NCBI GenBank assembly: GCA_021604565.1
Contig: BQJF01000033.1
Coordinates: 1 to 43,802, forward strand
Origin: Minwuia thermotolerans
GTDB lineage: Bacteria; Pseudomonadota; Alphaproteobacteria; Minwuiales; Minwuiaceae
DNA: 43,802 bases
Reading direction: 5' to 3'
Shown here: positions 42,901-43,802 of the stretch, one piece after another
How positions within the stretch are numbered: the stretch's first letter is position 1
How the letters are laid out: each line of letters starts with the position of its first letter
Notes under the pieces: model-generated
Told to the model about the DNA's origin: nothing
What the model saw: only the letters and a program-made list of their open reading frames with translations
Databases searched by the model: none
Made by a program: the position numbers and the translations under genes

Positions 42901-43696
42901 CTTCGCGCGCGACCGGGATGTCCTGCTGGCTGACGGGCTGGATGCGGCGGAGGCGGAACGCCGCGCCGGTTTCCGGATCTTCGGCGCACGACCCGGTGCC
43001 TATGGCGCCGGCCTTCAGGCCATGATCGACGAACGGCTCTGGGAAGGGCGCGGGGATCTGGCCGACGCCTTCATCGCCTGGGGCAGTCATGCCTATGGCG
43101 CAGGTGTCGCCGGGCAGGGCGCTGCGGACCAGATGCGCACGCGCCTGTCAAAGGTAGAGGCGGTGGTGCAGAATCAGGACAACCGCGAGCATGACCTGCT
43201 GGATTCGGACGATTACTACCAGTTCGAGGGCGGGCTGAGTGCCACGGTCGAGCATCTGAAGGGCGCCGCGCCGACGGTCTATCACAACGACCACTCCCGA
43301 CCCGAACGCCCGGTGATCCGCACGCTGGAGGAGGAAATCGGACGCGTCGTCCGCTCCCGCGCCGTCAATCCGAAGTGGCTCGAAGGGGTCATGCGCCACG
43401 GCTACAAGGGGGCCTTCGAGATCGCGGCGACGGTGGATTACCTGTTCGCCTTCGCCGCCACGACCAACGCCGTGCGTGACCACCACTTCGATCTGCTCTG
43501 GCGCGCCTATCTGGCCGATGACGAGGTCAGGACGTTCCTGGAGGACAACAACCGCCCGGCCCTGCGCGAGATCGCCGACCGGATGCAGGAGGCGGTGGAC
43601 CGGGGCATGTGGCACCCGCGCGCCAACGATGTACGCTCACGACTGGATGCCATTCGCGGGAATGGCGGGGCCGAGGCAGAGGAGACGACAGCATGA
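39914..43696 (+). CDS. cobN: Cobaltochelatase subunit CobN
   Basis: CobN is the large substrate-binding subunit of the aerobic cobaltochelatase, which with CobS/CobT-type AAA proteins inserts cobalt into hydrogenobyrinic acid a,c-diamide. The 1260-residue length is standard. It is related to the magnesium chelatase H subunit. Typical blocks are [51 protein letters not shown] (near residues 553-572), [40 protein letters not shown] and [16 protein letters not shown]. Its stop overlaps the cobO start in ATGA (43693-43696). Its AAA partner subunits are not in the window. Confidence 0.97.
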   Translation: [1260 protein letters not shown]

Positions 43697-43802
43697 CCGA
43701 GGAACAGGACGTCAACGCACGCCACAGCGAGAAGATGGCGCGCAAGAAGGCCGCCCGCGACAAGATCATGGCGGCCAAGACGGGGGAGAAGGGGCTGATC
43801 GT
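43693..43802 (+). CDS. cobO: Cob(I)yrinic acid a,c-diamide adenosyltransferase, partial
   Basis: Only the first 36 codons are inside the window. They read MTEEQDVNARHSEKMARKKA then ARDKIMAAKTGEKGLIV, the N-terminus typical of CobO/BtuR, just before the GKGKS-type P-loop that should follow outside the window. The enzyme adds the adenosyl group to the corrinoid. The start overlaps the cobN stop in ATGA, so it belongs to the riboswitch operon. The family call rests on this short stretch and the operon context. Confidence 0.85.
   Translation, partial: MTEEQDVNARHSEKMARKKAARDKIMAAKTGEKGLI

Overview
The window is GC-rich and gene-dense. Its gene content (aerobic cobalt-inserting B12 genes, two DUF2336 proteins, an LdtR/MarR-like regulator, CaiB/crotonase/acyl-CoA catabolism, a TRAP solute-binding protein) suggests an alphaproteobacterium, probably Rhodospirillales-like. 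That placement rests on gene families only. I see 42 protein-coding genes (two cut by the window edges), one cobalamin riboswitch, one possible small RNA and two families of palindromic intergenic repeats. I see no tRNA, rRNA, CRISPR array, prophage or insertion sequence.

Layout. 1-4.05 kb: catabolic genes (TRAP solute-binding protein, family III CoA-transferase, sulfatase). 4.1-6.5 kb: a TM2 protein, leuD-leuB, and a terminator-ended RNA candidate. 6.5-12.9 kb: a Nudix hydrolase, an AsmA protein, an MscS channel and a large envelope protein with a TonB/TolA-like N-terminus, Sel1 and ankyrin repeats. 13-17.4 kb: moaA and a regulatory group (DUF2336 protein, lone receiver domain, MarR-like regulator, FecR protein, RsbW-like ATPase). 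17.4-19.4 kb: divergent DUF4198 and HupE/UreJ-type genes, possibly for metal handling. 19.5-22.6 kb: a DUF983 protein, two overlapping Nudix genes and an MFS transporter. 22.6-30 kb: an unusual acyl-CoA dehydrogenase homologue, RecQ, two crotonases, an epoxide hydrolase and a ureohydrolase. 30-35 kb: a second DUF2336 protein, a HAD phosphatase, arsC-arsH, a PNPOx-like flavoprotein and an SDR. 35.1-43.8 kb: a B12 island with cobT-cobU-cobS on the minus strand and, divergently, a cobalamin riboswitch followed by cbtB-cbtA-cobW-cobN-cobO.

The best-supported functional unit is the B12 island. The riboswitch should shut down cobalt import (CbtAB), CobW, the cobaltochelatase subunit CobN and the adenosyltransferase CobO when cobalamin is plentiful. 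The opposite operon carries nucleotide-loop assembly (CobU, CobT, CobS).

The most interesting single gene is the acyl-CoA dehydrogenase homologue at 22603-23832. It lacks both usual catalytic glutamates and has Arg85 and Gln246 where, from memory, 3-sulfinopropionyl-CoA desulfinases have their diagnostic Arg84 and Gln246. The most interesting non-coding signal is a long palindrome present twice (about 4060 and 28907) with an invariant 8-nt loop motif. I did not find a clear multi-gene undescribed system; most of the window is ordinary chromosomal content.
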